Assembly: GCF_021559775.1 (NCBI RefSeq)
Contig: NZ_CP056047.1
Location: forward strand, 2,542,001-2,606,000
Origin: Gillisella vitis
GTDB lineage: Bacteria > Pseudomonadota > Alphaproteobacteria > Rhizobiales > Rhizobiaceae
DNA: 64,000 nt
Direction: 5' to 3'
Shown: positions 8,540-17,278 of the stretch, one piece after another
Numbering within the stretch: position 1 is the first letter of the stretch
Layout of the letters: every line of letters starts with the position of its first letter
Made by a program: the position numbers and the translations under genes
Notes under the pieces: generated by a model
Database searches by the model: none
What the model was told of the DNA's origin: nothing
The model's input: only the letters and a program-made list of their open reading frames with translations

Positions 8540-9556
8540 TCACGCCGCTTCGCATGCCTGACGCTGCAGATCGGCAAACAGCCGAACCGAGGTCAGCCGC
8601 GCCTCAATATCGTGGATCGGCATGGAGACGATCACTTCATCGGCGCCGGTATTTTTCAGAAAGCGAGATAGCTTTTCAGCCGCTGTCGCCGGGCCGCCGA
8701 CCACAGCATGTTGCAGCGTATGCTCGACGCCAAAGCGCTCCATCTCGCTCCACACGCCCTCCATGGTCTCGACCGGGCGAGGAAACTGGCTGCGCACATT
8801 GCGCCGCAGGTTGATGAATTGCTGCTGGGCGGAGGTAAACAGACGCCGTGCCTCCTGATCCGTTTCGGCGATAGCGCCCATCACGCCGACGATCATATAG
8901 GGCTTGTCGAGCGCCTCTGAGGGCTGGAAGCGATCACGGTAGATCGAGATCGCCTCAAACAATTGATCCGGGGCGAAATGCGACGCAAAGGCATAGGGCA
9001 GACCCAGCGCCGCCGCCAGATGGGCGCTATAGAGACTGGAACCCAGCAGCCACACCGCCACATCGCTATTCACACCGGGCACCGCAATCAGGCTGCCATC
9101 CCCAACCGGCGGCCCCAGCAGCAATTGCAGCTCCTGAATATCCTGGGGGAAGTTATCCACGCCCGCCTCCATATTGCGGCGCAAGGCGCGGGCTGTGCGC
9201 ATATCGGTGCCGGGCGCCCGTCCGAGACCCAGATCGACCCGGCCCGGAAACAGCGCCGCGAGCGTGCCGAATTGCTCAGCAATCACCATCGGCGCATGAT
9301 TGGGCAGCATGATGCCCCCGGAGCCAATGCGAATCCGCTTGGTCGCCGCCCCGACATGGGCAATGACAATTGCGGTCGCCGCGCTGGCAATGCCCGGCAT
9401 GCCGTGATGCTCGGCCAGCCAGAACCGCGTATAACCATGCTCTTCAGCCGCAACGGCCATGCGCCGCGAGGCCGAAAGCGCATCCGACACGCTCTGCCCT
9501 TCAGCGATGGGCGAAAGGTCCAGAATGGAAATCGGCACGGTTTTTCCAGATGTCAT
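8540..9556 (-). CDS. LLM class flavin-dependent oxidoreductase
   Basis: A 338-residue luciferase-like monooxygenase family protein, similar in outline to YhbW. Visible hallmarks are [18 protein letters not shown] at the N-terminus, [63 protein letters not shown], and a C-terminal [16 protein letters not shown] segment. Members use FMNH2 or F420 to oxidise small molecules; the substrate is unknown. It is read divergently from ruvC, with about 200 bases of shared upstream sequence. Confidence 0.93.
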   Translation of the reverse strand: MTSGKTVPISILDLSPIAEGQSVSDALSASRRMAVAAEEHGYTRFWLAEHHGMPGIASAATAIVIAHVGAATKRIRIGSGGIMLPNHAPMVIAEQFGTLAALFPGRVDLGLGRAPGTDMRTARALRRNMEAGVDNFPQDIQELQLLLGPPVGDGSLIAVPGVNSDVAVWLLGSSLYSAHLAAALGLPYAFASHFAPDQLFEAISIYRDRFQPSEALDKPYMIVGVMGAIAETDQEARRLFTSAQQQFINLRRNVRSQFPRPVETMEGVWSEMERFGVEHTLQHAVVGGPATAAEKLSRFLKNTGADEVIVSMPIHDIEARLTSVRLFADLQRQACEAA

Positions 9557-9701
9557 AAAGCGCGCTCCAGATGTGAATATATCACTTTATTTATGTAATC
9601 CTGACGCGAATACCAGAGGAGGAGAGCGGAAAGGCGCGATCACATCTTTGCGCGACAGGCTTGGGGAACAGGCGCAAGCGAATGACTAATCCACAGTGAA
9701 T

Positions 9702-9716
9702 GTTTTTGTTTTGTTC
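9702..9716 (+). promoter_or_regulatory. SOS (LexA) box upstream of ruvC
   Basis: GTTT-TTGTTTT-GTTC has one mismatch to the alphaproteobacterial LexA box GTTC-N7-GTTC. It lies 45 bases before the ruvC start. SOS control of ruv genes is established in bacteria; here binding is inferred from the motif. Confidence 0.6.
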
Positions 9717-9761
9717 ACTTTTTGCTGGCACATCTGGCGCGAAAAGGATTAGGATTTTTCC

Positions 9762-10271
9762 ATGACAAGCGCGATTCGCATTATCGGTATCGATCCTGGC
9801 CTGCGCCGCACCGGCTGGGGCGTTATCGAGACGTTGGGCAATTCTTTGCGCTTCATCGCATCGGGTACAGTCATGTCCGATGGAGACATGGATCTGGCGT
9901 CCAGACTGTGCCAGCTGCATGATGGGCTGGCCGATGTGGTGCATCTCCACCAGCCGGATGAAGCGGCGGTTGAACAGACCTTCGTCAACAAGGATGCCGT
10001 CGCGACACTGAAGCTCGGCCAGGCGCGTGGCATCGCCATGCTGGTGCCTGCCCGTGCCGGATTGCCGGTGGCGGAATATGCCCCGAATGCGGTGAAGAAA
10101 TCGGTGATCGGCGTCGGCCATGGCGATAAGCAGCAGATCCATATGATGCTGAAGATCCTGATGCCGAAGGCCGAATTCAAGGGCAATGATGCAGCCGATG
10201 CCTTGGCCATCGCCATCTGTCACGCCCATAATCGCGGCGGTGAGCGGATGCGCCGGGCGCTGGCGGGATAA
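9762..10271 (+). CDS. ruvC: Holliday junction resolvase RuvC
   Basis: A 169-residue endonuclease that cuts Holliday junctions in complex with RuvAB. The RNase H-like acidic residues are visible: Asp11 in [14 protein letters not shown], Glu in [14 protein letters not shown] context near residue 70, and the pair in [16 protein letters not shown] near 143-146. The length is normal. It is first in an operon with ruvA 25 bases downstream, and then a toxin-antitoxin pair and ruvB. An SOS-type box lies upstream. Confidence 0.97.
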   Translation: MTSAIRIIGIDPGLRRTGWGVIETLGNSLRFIASGTVMSDGDMDLASRLCQLHDGLADVVHLHQPDEAAVEQTFVNKDAVATLKLGQARGIAMLVPARAGLPVAEYAPNAVKKSVIGVGHGDKQQIHMMLKILMPKAEFKGNDAADALAIAICHAHNRGGERMRRALAG

Positions 10272-10296
10272 TCACTCTTTTCATTGGATATGGCAT

Positions 10297-10914
10297 ATGA
10301 TTGGCAAGCTCAAAGGCACCATTGACGAGATCGGCGACGACCATGTGCTGGTCGATGTGCACGGCGTCTGTTACGTCGCGCATTGTTCGTCCCGCACCCT
10401 GGCGCGGCTGGGGTCTCCCGGTGAAGCCATCGTGCTGTTCATCGAGACCTATGTGCGCGAGGACCAGCTGAAATTGTTCGGCTTCATGAGCGCGCTGGAG
10501 CGGGAATGGTTCAATCTCCTGCAAAGCGTCCAGGGCGTCGGTGCCAAGGTGGCGCTGGCGATTTTGGCCACCCTCACCCCTTCCGAACTCGCCAATGCCA
10601 TCGCTCTCCAAGACAAACCCGCCATTGCCAGAGCCCCCGGCGTCGGCCCGAAAGTGGCGCTGCGTCTTGTCACCGAATTGAAGAACAAGGCTCCGGCCTT
10701 CACCGGGGATGCGGGAAGCGCCATAGGTCTCAAGCAGGAGCTTGGCGAAGGCGTTGCCTCCGCCCCGGTTTCCGATGCGGTGTCAGCCCTGACCAATCTC
10801 GGCTATTCCCGCGACCAGGCCGCCAACGCCATCGCCGCCGCCTTGAAAAACGGTGGTGAAGGCGCAGATAGCGCGAAGCTTATCCGGCTGGGCTTGAAGG
10901 AGCTATCGCGGTGA
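10297..10914 (+). CDS. ruvA: Holliday junction DNA helicase subunit RuvA
   Basis: A 205-residue junction-binding protein. The [26 protein letters not shown] start is typical. Two helix-hairpin-helix segments ([16 protein letters not shown] and [19 protein letters not shown]) bind DNA, and the C-terminal domain III ([25 protein letters not shown]) contacts RuvB. The frame is open far upstream, but the family start is at 10297. Normally ruvB follows at once; here a toxin-antitoxin pair intervenes. Confidence 0.97.
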   Translation: MIGKLKGTIDEIGDDHVLVDVHGVCYVAHCSSRTLARLGSPGEAIVLFIETYVREDQLKLFGFMSALEREWFNLLQSVQGVGAKVALAILATLTPSELANAIALQDKPAIARAPGVGPKVALRLVTELKNKAPAFTGDAGSAIGLKQELGEGVASAPVSDAVSALTNLGYSRDQAANAIAAALKNGGEGADSAKLIRLGLKELSR

Positions 10915-10936
10915 TTTCCTTGCCTTTGGCAGAATT

Positions 10937-10960
10937 CCTTACTATTGTGAAAAAGTAAGG
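10937..10960 (+). promoter_or_regulatory. Inverted repeat at the antitoxin start, probable operator
   Basis: CCTTACT (10937-10943) and AGTAAGG (10954-10960) form a perfect 7-bp inverted repeat with a 10-base spacer. The right arm contains the AAGGAG ribosome site of the antitoxin at 10969. Antitoxins of the AbrB type bind such palindromes to repress their own operon. As RNA it would also hide the ribosome site. Confidence 0.6.
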
Positions 10961-10968
10961 AGATCGAT

Positions 10969-11277
10969 ATGGCGATTTACGACAGTACTATCACGTCGAA
11001 GGGACAGACGACGATTCCGGCTGAAATCCGGGATATGTTGGGTTTGAAGCCCGGCGACAAGGTCCGTTATGTCACTCAGGGAAATCGGGTCTACCTGCGT
11101 GTCAAAAATGGTAATGCCATGCAGCTTGCGGGATTGCTGCACGATCCGTCCCGCCCGCCGATGTCTCTGGAAGAGATGGATGCGGCCATAGGCGAATCGC
11201 TCGCAGAAGACGACAGGAGAATTACGCGTGATTGGCATAGACACAAACGTGCTTCTGAGGTTTCTTCTGGCGGATGA
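10969..11277 (+). CDS. AbrB/MazE-type antitoxin
   Basis: A 102-residue protein. Its first 45 residues (STITSKGQTTIPAEIRDMLGLKPGDKVRYV) are a swapped-hairpin AbrB domain that binds DNA. The C-terminal part (SLEEMDAAIGESLAEDDRRI) is acidic and would wrap the toxin. It has an AAGGAG site. Its 3' end overlaps the PIN toxin frame by 50 bases, typical of an antitoxin-toxin pair. It is probably autoregulated through the inverted repeat at its start. The pair sits between ruvA and ruvB. Confidence 0.92.
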   Translation: MAIYDSTITSKGQTTIPAEIRDMLGLKPGDKVRYVTQGNRVYLRVKNGNAMQLAGLLHDPSRPPMSLEEMDAAIGESLAEDDRRITRDWHRHKRASEVSSGG

Positions 11278-11626
11278 TCCCGAGCAATTCGAAGCGGCAA
11301 AAAACTTCATTTCCAAACGGTCGATGGACGATCCGGCCTTTGTCTCGCTGGTTGTCGTTGCTGAAATGGCCTGGGTTCTGAAACGCAGTTATCGTTTCAC
11401 AAACGAAGATGTCACGAAGGTGCTGCGTCAACTTTTACCCTCGGAACAGTTTCTGTTTGAAGACGAAGATCGTCTCGACGCCATGATCGAGGACGAGATG
11501 TCACGCAATGACGACCTCTCCGACCGGATCATTGCCTATATTGCTGATCGCCACGGTGCCAGCCACACAGTTACCTTTGACCGAAAAGCCGCGAAAGCAA
11601 TTTCTGGCATGGAACTCCTCACATGA
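11228..11626 (+). CDS. PIN-domain toxin (VapC-like)
   Basis: A 132-residue PIN ribonuclease toxin starting with GTG. The four acidic active-site residues are in place: Asp5 ([12 protein letters not shown]), Glu46 ([12 protein letters not shown]), Asp99 ([12 protein letters not shown]) and Asp118 ([10 protein letters not shown]). An intact catalytic set argues that it is functional. It overlaps the antitoxin by 50 bases upstream. Downstream, its TGA overlaps the ruvB ATG (ATGA), so ruvB translation is probably coupled to the toxin. Whether it cleaves tRNA, rRNA or mRNA cannot be told. Confidence 0.92.
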   Translation: MIGIDTNVLLRFLLADDPEQFEAAKNFISKRSMDDPAFVSLVVVAEMAWVLKRSYRFTNEDVTKVLRQLLPSEQFLFEDEDRLDAMIEDEMSRNDDLSDRIIAYIADRHGASHTVTFDRKAAKAISGMELLT

Positions 11627-12666
11627 GCGCTCAAAACCCTGTCCTCACCCCGGAAAAGCGCGGCGAAGACGTTGATTCGGCGCTCAGACCGCAGACCCTG
11701 GACGACTTTACCGGCCAGGCGGAGGCCCGCGCCAATCTGAAGATCTTCATCGAAGCCGCCAAGAACCGGGGCGAGGCGCTGGATCATGTGCTGTTCGTCG
11801 GCCCACCGGGCCTCGGCAAGACGACGCTGGCGCAGATCATGGCCAAGGAACTGGGCGTCAATTTCCGCTCGACCTCCGGTCCTGTCATCGCCAAGGCGGG
11901 GGATCTCGCCGCACTCCTCACCAATCTGGAAGAGCGCGACGTCTTGTTTATCGATGAAATCCATCGCTTGAGCCCGGCGGTGGAGGAAATTCTCTATCCG
12001 GCGATGGAGGATTTCCAGCTTGACCTGATCATCGGCGAAGGCCCGGCGGCGCGCTCGGTGAAGATCGACCTTTCCAAATTCACCCTGGTCGCCGCCACCA
12101 CCCGGCTTGGCCTGTTGACCACGCCCTTGCGCGACCGGTTCGGCATTCCGGTGCGGCTGTCTTTCTATACGGTCGAGGAGCTGGAGCTGATCGTGCGGCG
12201 CGGCGCGCGCCTGATGGGCCTTGGCATGACCGATGACGGAGCGCGCGAAATTGCCAGGCGCGCCCGTGGTACGCCGCGCATTGCAGGCCGGCTGCTACGC
12301 CGGGTGCGCGATTTTGCCGAGGTCGCCCGCGCCCCTGCTGTGACCCGCGAGATCGCCGATGAGGCGCTCACGCGGTTGTTAGTGGACAATATGGGCCTTG
12401 ATCAGCTCGACACCCGTTATTTGACCATGATTGCCGTCAATTTTGGTGGGGGTCCAGTCGGCATTGAAACCATTGCCGCTGGCCTGTCCGAACCGCGCGA
12501 CGCCATCGAGGATATTATCGAGCCCTATATGATCCAGCAAGGTTTCATCCAGCGCACCCCCCGTGGCCGCGTGTTGACCGCGATTGCCTGGAAACATCTG
12601 GGCCTGATGCCGCCGAAAGACATGGAGGCCGCGCAGTTTCGCCTGACCCTTGAGGATGACGATTGA
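11623..12666 (+). CDS. ruvB: Holliday junction branch migration helicase RuvB
   Basis: A 347-residue AAA+ motor that drives branch migration. Walker A GPPGLGKT is at residues 60-67, Walker [11 protein letters not shown] near 107-116, then the arginine-finger region and a C-terminal winged helix ([21 protein letters not shown]). The start ATG overlaps the toxin stop by four bases, with no strong ribosome site of its own, so its translation likely depends on ribosomes leaving the toxin frame. Its stop overlaps the TTG start of the next gene. Confidence 0.97.
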   Translation: MSAQNPVLTPEKRGEDVDSALRPQTLDDFTGQAEARANLKIFIEAAKNRGEALDHVLFVGPPGLGKTTLAQIMAKELGVNFRSTSGPVIAKAGDLAALLTNLEERDVLFIDEIHRLSPAVEEILYPAMEDFQLDLIIGEGPAARSVKIDLSKFTLVAATTRLGLLTTPLRDRFGIPVRLSFYTVEELELIVRRGARLMGLGMTDDGAREIARRARGTPRIAGRLLRRVRDFAEVARAPAVTREIADEALTRLLVDNMGLDQLDTRYLTMIAVNFGGGPVGIETIAAGLSEPRDAIEDIIEPYMIQQGFIQRTPRGRVLTAIAWKHLGLMPPKDMEAAQFRLTLEDDD

Positions 12667-13553
12667 TAACCAGACGGACATTTTTCAAGCTGCTGGCAGG
12701 CAGCGCCGCCGGTATCCTGTCGCTTGGCGGCTATGCTGGCGCGGTGGAGCCGTTGCTGCGGCTGGAAACCACCCGCTACAAACTCTCCCCACCCGGCTGG
12801 CCGAAGGGTCAAAGCCTGCGGATTGTCGCGCTTGCCGATTTCCATGCCTGCGAACCCTGGATGCCCGCCGAGCGGATCGCCCGGATTTGCGAATACGCCA
12901 ACACGCTGGGTGGCGATGTCATCCTGCTGCTGGGCGATTACATGTCCGGCATGAAACTGGTGACAGGCGTGGTGCCACCAGAGCAATGGTCCAAAGCCCT
13001 GTCTGTGCTGAAAGCACCCTATGGCGTCCACGCCGTCTGCGGCAATCACGATTGGTGGCAGGATAGCGAGGCGCAGTTGCAACGCCTGCCAGAGACCATG
13101 GCCCATCGGGCACTGCGCAGCGTCGGTATCAATGCGATGTCCAACAGCGCGGTGCGGTTGGGGTCAGACGATCACCCCTTCTGGGTGGCCGGGCTGGAAG
13201 ACCAGTGGGCATATCTGACCGGCAATCACCGGATGCGGGGATTAGACGACCTACCCGGCACGCTGGCCAAGGTGACAGACAATGCCCCGGTCATCCTACT
13301 GGCCCATGAACCGGATATTTTTCCCGCCGTGCCGGATCGGGTCTCGCTGACGCTTTCGGGCCATACCCATGGCGGACAGGTCAATCTGTTCGGCTGGACA
13401 CCGGTCGTGCCATCGCGCTTCGGCTCACGCTATGTCTATGGCCATCGCGAGGAAGGTGGTCGCAATATCATCGTTTCGGGCGGACTTGGCTGTTCCGTCG
13501 CACCGGTCCGCTTCGGTTCACCGCCGGAAATCCTTGTCATCGATCTGGCATAA
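12663..13553 (+). CDS. Tat-exported metallophosphoesterase
   Basis: A 296-residue calcineurin-like phosphoesterase. The N-terminus [26 protein letters not shown] is a twin-arginine signal (RRTFFK), so the enzyme acts outside the cytoplasmic membrane. Metal-binding motifs are in order: [26 protein letters not shown] and SGHTHGGQ. This is the YkuE-like subfamily that acts on lipid or small phosphoesters; the substrate here is unknown. I chose the TTG at 12663, which overlaps the ruvB stop (TTGA) and keeps the whole Tat motif. The rightward operon continues after it. Confidence 0.9.
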   Translation: MITRRTFFKLLAGSAAGILSLGGYAGAVEPLLRLETTRYKLSPPGWPKGQSLRIVALADFHACEPWMPAERIARICEYANTLGGDVILLLGDYMSGMKLVTGVVPPEQWSKALSVLKAPYGVHAVCGNHDWWQDSEAQLQRLPETMAHRALRSVGINAMSNSAVRLGSDDHPFWVAGLEDQWAYLTGNHRMRGLDDLPGTLAKVTDNAPVILLAHEPDIFPAVPDRVSLTLSGHTHGGQVNLFGWTPVVPSRFGSRYVYGHREEGGRNIIVSGGLGCSVAPVRFGSPPEILVIDLA

Positions 13554-13563
13554 GGACGGGAAC

Positions 13564-14073
13564 GTGCCCAAAGACAATCGCATTCGGATCAAGCAACAGA
13601 ACCGCATCTTCCAGATGCGCATTGCCGGTCTGGCTTTTCGCAATGGACATGTGCTGGTGCATCGCGCCGTACATGAAAAATTCTGGACCTTTCCCGGTGG
13701 CCGGGCCGAAATCGGCGAGACCTCGCAGGAAACCTTGAGCCGCGAAATGGCTGAGGAACTCGGTGTCGAGGCCAGGATCGACCGGCTTTTGTGGAGCGTC
13801 GAAAACTTCTTCCACTACGAGGGCCGGGATTGGCACGAACTGGGCTATTATTACCTGATGCACCTGCCAGACACCCTGCCCTTCCATGAGACGGATATCA
13901 TTCACCGCATCCAGGATGGAAAGAACGCGCTGGAATTCAAATGGGCAAAAGCCACCAAACAAGCATTGACCGCTCTTGATATCCCGCCTTATTTCATCGC
14001 CGACGAGATTGAAAACCTGCCCCAAACCTCCCGCCATCTGGTGTGGGATGATGGAAATCTGGACGACAAATGA
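13564..14073 (+). CDS. NUDIX hydrolase (first of a tandem pair)
   Basis: A 169-residue protein with a complete Nudix box: GGRAEIGETSQETLSREMAEELGV fits GX5EX7REUXEEXGU. I chose a GTG start at 13564 with AAGGACGG upstream; the frame is open far beyond it inside the phosphoesterase gene. It cleaves a nucleoside-diphosphate-linked substrate that cannot be predicted. The product has the same length as the next gene and the two align along their full length, so they are tandem paralogues. The stop overlaps the next start by four bases. Confidence 0.88.
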   Translation: MPKDNRIRIKQQNRIFQMRIAGLAFRNGHVLVHRAVHEKFWTFPGGRAEIGETSQETLSREMAEELGVEARIDRLLWSVENFFHYEGRDWHELGYYYLMHLPDTLPFHETDIIHRIQDGKNALEFKWAKATKQALTALDIPPYFIADEIENLPQTSRHLVWDDGNLDDK

Positions 14074-14579
14074 CCGTTGAGCGCCACATGATCCGGCTGG
14101 ATAAAAAGCCGCAACTGTTCACCTTCCGGGTGGCGGGCGTGATCCTGCACAACGATCATCTGCTGGTGCAAAGAAGCGTCAATGAAAGCTATTGGGCCTT
14201 GCCCGGTGGCCGGGCGGAAATTGGTGAAACCAGCGAGCAGACAATTATCCGCGAAATGCAGGAGGAAATCGACCGCACGGTGCGCATTGAGCGCCTGTTG
14301 TTCACGACTGAGGTTTTCTTTTCTTTTGATGATTACCGCGCCCACGAACTGGGATTTTACTATCTCCTGAACATGGATGTGCCCCTGCCCTTCCACAGGG
14401 ATGATGTTGTCCATCGCGTGGTTGATGGTCCGACCGAGGTGCTGTTTCGCTGGGTGCCAGCAACCGCAGCAGCCTTTGCAGCTTTTGATATCCGGCCAGC
14501 CTTTCTGGGCGACTATATGAACCGTTTGCCAGAGCGCGTTGAACACTTGATTGTGGATGAGGACAGCCATGCCCATTGA
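14070..14579 (+). CDS. NUDIX hydrolase (second of a tandem pair)
   Basis: A 169-residue paralogue of the preceding gene, starting in a four-base ATGA overlap. The Nudix box reads GGRAEIGETSEQTIIREMQEEIDR: the REXXEE core is intact, but the conserved Gly near the end is replaced by Asp (EEIDR in place of EELGV). Shared blocks such as ESYWALPGGRAEIGET, AHELGFYYLLNMDVPLPFH and DDVVHRVVDG show descent from a duplication. The two differ enough to suggest distinct substrates or an obligate pair. Confidence 0.88.
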   Translation: MTVERHMIRLDKKPQLFTFRVAGVILHNDHLLVQRSVNESYWALPGGRAEIGETSEQTIIREMQEEIDRTVRIERLLFTTEVFFSFDDYRAHELGFYYLLNMDVPLPFHRDDVVHRVVDGPTEVLFRWVPATAAAFAAFDIRPAFLGDYMNRLPERVEHLIVDEDSHAH

Positions 14580-15129
14580 TCCCTGCCGCATCTTTCGCAA
14601 GATGGCCCGCAACAACACCCTGGCCAATGCGAGATTGCTGGGTGCCTGCGCGCAGCTTCAACCGGGTGAGTTTGAAGCGCCGCGCACAAGTTTCTTCCCG
14701 TCGATCAAGGCAACGCTCAACCACATTCTGACCGTCGATTGGTTCTATGTGGATGCCTTGGAAGGCGGCACCCTTGGTCCAGCGGCCTTTGACAATGAGG
14801 AGCCTTTTGAAACTGTTGACACCTTGCACAAGGCCCAATCCGCTGTGGATCAGCGTCTTCTAACCCTGTGCGATGCTCTCACCGCCGACGCGCTTGCCCA
14901 AGACGTCACAGTGCATCGCGGAACGAGGCTGCAAATTGAACGGTGTGACGATCTTCTCTTCCACCTGTTCCACCACCAAACCCACCATCGCGGTCAGGTC
15001 CATGCGATGCTGACTGGCACCAGCGTCAAGCCGCCGCAGCTCGATGAGTTCATAACAGCGACGGATTTCCGCGACCGGGCCGATGACATGCAGCGACTGG
15101 GCTGGACAGAAGCCGATCTCGGTCATTGA
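14569..15129 (+). CDS. DinB family protein
   Basis: A 186-residue four-helix bundle protein of the DinB/YfiT type. Putative metal ligands are His in SIKATLNHILTVDWFY and the cluster LFHLFHHQTHHRGQVHAML, which is the characteristic HxxxH of the family. Members are metal-dependent thiol transferases or of unknown role. I chose the ATG at 14569, eleven bases inside the upstream NUDIX gene; the frame extends two more Met upstream. It closes the run of overlapping genes that begins at ruvC. Confidence 0.88.
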   Translation: MPIDPCRIFRKMARNNTLANARLLGACAQLQPGEFEAPRTSFFPSIKATLNHILTVDWFYVDALEGGTLGPAAFDNEEPFETVDTLHKAQSAVDQRLLTLCDALTADALAQDVTVHRGTRLQIERCDDLLFHLFHHQTHHRGQVHAMLTGTSVKPPQLDEFITATDFRDRADDMQRLGWTEADLGH

Positions 15130-15140
15130 AAAGGCAAACT

Positions 15141-15590
15141 ATGACGCATGAATTTTCCATTTCCGGCCAGCTGATCGAAGGCGGCCATCGTCTCGTCCAG
15201 CGGGTCTATTATGAGGACACGGATTTTTCCGGGCTGGTCTATCACGCCCGCTATCTGCATTTCCTTGAGCGCGGACGCACTGATTATCTGCGCTGTCTCG
15301 GCTGCGAACAGAGCGAGCTGATCCATGCCGATGAGGAAGGGCTGGTTTTCGTCGTACACCGCATGGAGCTGGATTTCAAAAGCCCGGCGCGGATGGATGA
15401 CATCCTTGTTATCGAGACGATCACCGAAAAGGCCGGGGGTGCCAAGATGGTGCTGCGGCAAACCATTAATAGCGGTGACCGCAGGTTGATAGACGCAAAA
15501 GTTGTGATTGCCGTCGTTAACAAATTTGGGCGTCCGCGCCGCCTGCCGGAAACAATCGCCGAGAAGTTCCTCGGTTTCACGCCCGGCTGA
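15141..15590 (+). CDS. ybgC: Tol-Pal system acyl-CoA thioesterase YbgC
   Basis: A 149-residue hotdog-fold thioesterase. The active-site block YYEDTDFSGLVYHARYLHFLERGRTDYLR is complete, with Asp in DTDFSG. YbgC hydrolyses acyl-CoA and is associated with the Tol-Pal cluster at the inner membrane. I chose the ATG at 15141 (MTHEFSISG); a TTG at 15126 is possible. A gap of 450 bases separates it from tolQ, so the classical ybgC-tolQ operon is probably split here. Confidence 0.93.
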   Translation: MTHEFSISGQLIEGGHRLVQRVYYEDTDFSGLVYHARYLHFLERGRTDYLRCLGCEQSELIHADEEGLVFVVHRMELDFKSPARMDDILVIETITEKAGGAKMVLRQTINSGDRRLIDAKVVIAVVNKFGRPRRLPETIAEKFLGFTPG

Positions 15591-15798
15591 TAACCTATCG
15601 TTAACAATAATGATGTCTTACTAACCTTGCGGTGCTTTGTGCGCCGCACGCCTTCCTTTGACCAAATTTAGCGGCAAAAAGGCAAGCTGGGTGCTTTGGG
15701 GATGGCGGATCGCGTTGATGAAACGCCACCGCGCCTATCGGCACATCAGTATATAATACCAGGTCTCGAAGATGCTGACGCATCCTCGACTTGAAGAA

Positions 15799-15841
15799 TT
15801 GAAAATATCTCAAATGCATCAAAAGCTTGAGATATTTTCAA
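15799..15841. repeat. Perfect 15-bp inverted repeat upstream of tolQ
   Basis: TTGAAAATATCTCAA (15799-15813) and TTGAGATATTTTCAA (15827-15841) are perfect complements with a 13-base loop. No U-tract follows, so it is not a standard terminator. It may be an operator, or an RNA stem in the tol leader. Confidence 0.85.
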
Positions 15842-15846
15842 GGGGA

Positions 15847-15879
15847 ATACGAAGGGTCATCTTCAATGAGCCTTCGTAT
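15847..15879. repeat. Second inverted repeat (9 bp) upstream of tolQ
   Basis: ATACGAAGG (15847-15855) and CCTTCGTAT (15871-15879) form a perfect 9-bp stem with a 15-base loop, starting six bases after the previous element. No U-tract follows. Confidence 0.8.
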
Positions 15880-16041
15880 AAGTGCATGATCGATCACACT
15901 GCCTGATGGTGCAGAGATGATTGCATAGAAAAACGAATTTGTTACAGCGTTGTTTGCGCAAGCCCGCGTGATGCGCAAATAAAGCTGTAAATCCGCCCGG
16001 TCTCTTTACGTCCGGGCGTCTGGATTTTAGGAACGGTAGCG

Positions 16042-16761
16042 ATGGAACAAGTAGGATTGGCAGCCGCAAGCCACGACGTCAGCCTTTGGGCCCTGTTCAT
16101 GCAGGCAGGCTGGGTCGTGAAAATCGTGATGATCGGGCTTCTGGGCGCCTCCGTCTGGACCTGGGCCATCGTCATCGACAAATATGTCAGCTTCGCCAAG
16201 GCGCGCCGCCAGTTCGACCAGTTCGAACAGGTGTTCTGGTCCGGCCAGTCGCTGGAAGAATTGTATCGCACGCTGGCAGAGCGCAACAATACCGGGCTGG
16301 CGGCCATATTCGTCTCCGCCATGCGGGAGTGGAAGAAGAGCTTTGAGCGCGGCGCACGCTCGCCCATTGGCTTGCAGATGCGTATCGACCGTTCGATGGA
16401 TGTCACCATGGCGCGCGAGGCCGAACATTTCGAAGCCCGTCTTGGCTCGCTGGCCACCATCGGTTCGGCTGGTCCCTTCATCGGCCTGTTCGGCACGGTT
16501 ATCGGTATCATGACCTCGTTCCAGGCGATTGCCGGTTCGAAATCCACCAATCTGGCGGTCGTTGCCCCCGGTATCGCCGAGGCGCTGCTGGCAACGGCGA
16601 TCGGTCTGGTCGCCGCTATTCCGGCTGTTATCGCCTACAATAAATTTTCCGGCGAAGCGGGCAAACTGTCCTCGCGCATGGAAGGCTTTGCCGACGAGTT
16701 TTCCGCCATACTGTCGCGACAGATCGATGAGAAGCTCCAGCCTCGCCAGGCGGCGGAATAA
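16042..16761 (+). CDS. tolQ: Tol-Pal system inner-membrane protein TolQ
   Basis: A 239-residue MotA/TolQ/ExbB family protein with three membrane helices: residues about 16-45, 140-165 and 175-205. The core GSLATIGSAGPFIGLFGTVIGIMTSFQAIAG and APGIAEALLATAIGLVAAIPAVIAYN is intact. With TolR it forms the proton channel that powers TolA and outer-membrane constriction during division. It is followed by tolR 49 bases later. Confidence 0.97.
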   Translation: MEQVGLAAASHDVSLWALFMQAGWVVKIVMIGLLGASVWTWAIVIDKYVSFAKARRQFDQFEQVFWSGQSLEELYRTLAERNNTGLAAIFVSAMREWKKSFERGARSPIGLQMRIDRSMDVTMAREAEHFEARLGSLATIGSAGPFIGLFGTVIGIMTSFQAIAGSKSTNLAVVAPGIAEALLATAIGLVAAIPAVIAYNKFSGEAGKLSSRMEGFADEFSAILSRQIDEKLQPRQAAE

Positions 16762-16810
16762 GGCTCCAGTCTAGAACGACTGGGCAAGGTCGGCGAAAGG
16801 AATTGATCAG

Positions 16811-17269
16811 ATGGGCATGTCGGTAGGAGCAAATGGAGGCGGCGGTGGCCGCCGCGGCAGCAGGCGCCGGGGCGGCAAGCGCGGTCCGGTCAGCGAAATC
16901 AACGTCACCCCGCTGGTTGACGTGATGCTGGTGCTGTTGATCATCTTCATGGTTGCAGCCCCGATGATGACGGTCGGCGTGCCGATCGACCTCCCGGAAA
17001 CCCAGGCCAGCGCCATGAATTCCGATACGCAGCCGATCACCATTTCGGTCAATCCGGCTGGCGAAATCTATTTGCAGGAAAGCCCAATCCCGCTTGAGGA
17101 AATCGTTCCCAAGCTCCAGGCTATTGCAACAACAGGTTACAATGAACGCATTTATGTGCGCGGCGACACGGCTGCTGCCTATGGCACGGTCATGAAGGTC
17201 ATGGCGCGCATTTCTTCGGCTGGCTACAAGAATATCGGCCTTGTGACCCTGCAAGAACAGGACAAGTGA
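16811..17269 (+). CDS. tolR: Tol-Pal system protein TolR
   Basis: A 152-residue ExbD/TolR protein with a Gly/Arg-rich cytoplasmic N-terminus (GANGGGGGRRGSRRRGGKRG), one membrane helix in SEINVTPLVDVMLVLLIIFMVAAPMM carrying the proton-relay Asp, and a periplasmic domain ending in VTLQEQDK. A good AAAGGAA site lies upstream. It is partner of TolQ in the motor, and is followed by tolA after 9 bases. Confidence 0.97.
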   Translation: MGMSVGANGGGGGRRGSRRRGGKRGPVSEINVTPLVDVMLVLLIIFMVAAPMMTVGVPIDLPETQASAMNSDTQPITISVNPAGEIYLQESPIPLEEIVPKLQAIATTGYNERIYVRGDTAAAYGTVMKVMARISSAGYKNIGLVTLQEQDK

Positions 17270-17278
17270 TCTTTCGAA

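Larger units (their letters stand above)
15591..16041. other. Intergenic region ybgC-tolQ with two inverted repeats
   Basis: This 451-base gap has no convincing gene. It holds two inverted repeats close together (listed separately), with AT-rich sequence around them, and a third stretch up to tolQ that must contain the tolQRA promoter. A minus-strand frame at 15601-15822 (73 residues) lacks a ribosome site and resemblance to known proteins and was not called. Confidence 0.6.

Noticed and set aside
15601..15822. A 73-residue minus-strand frame before tolQ
   Set aside because: No ribosome site, odd composition, and the region is better explained as leader with inverted repeats.
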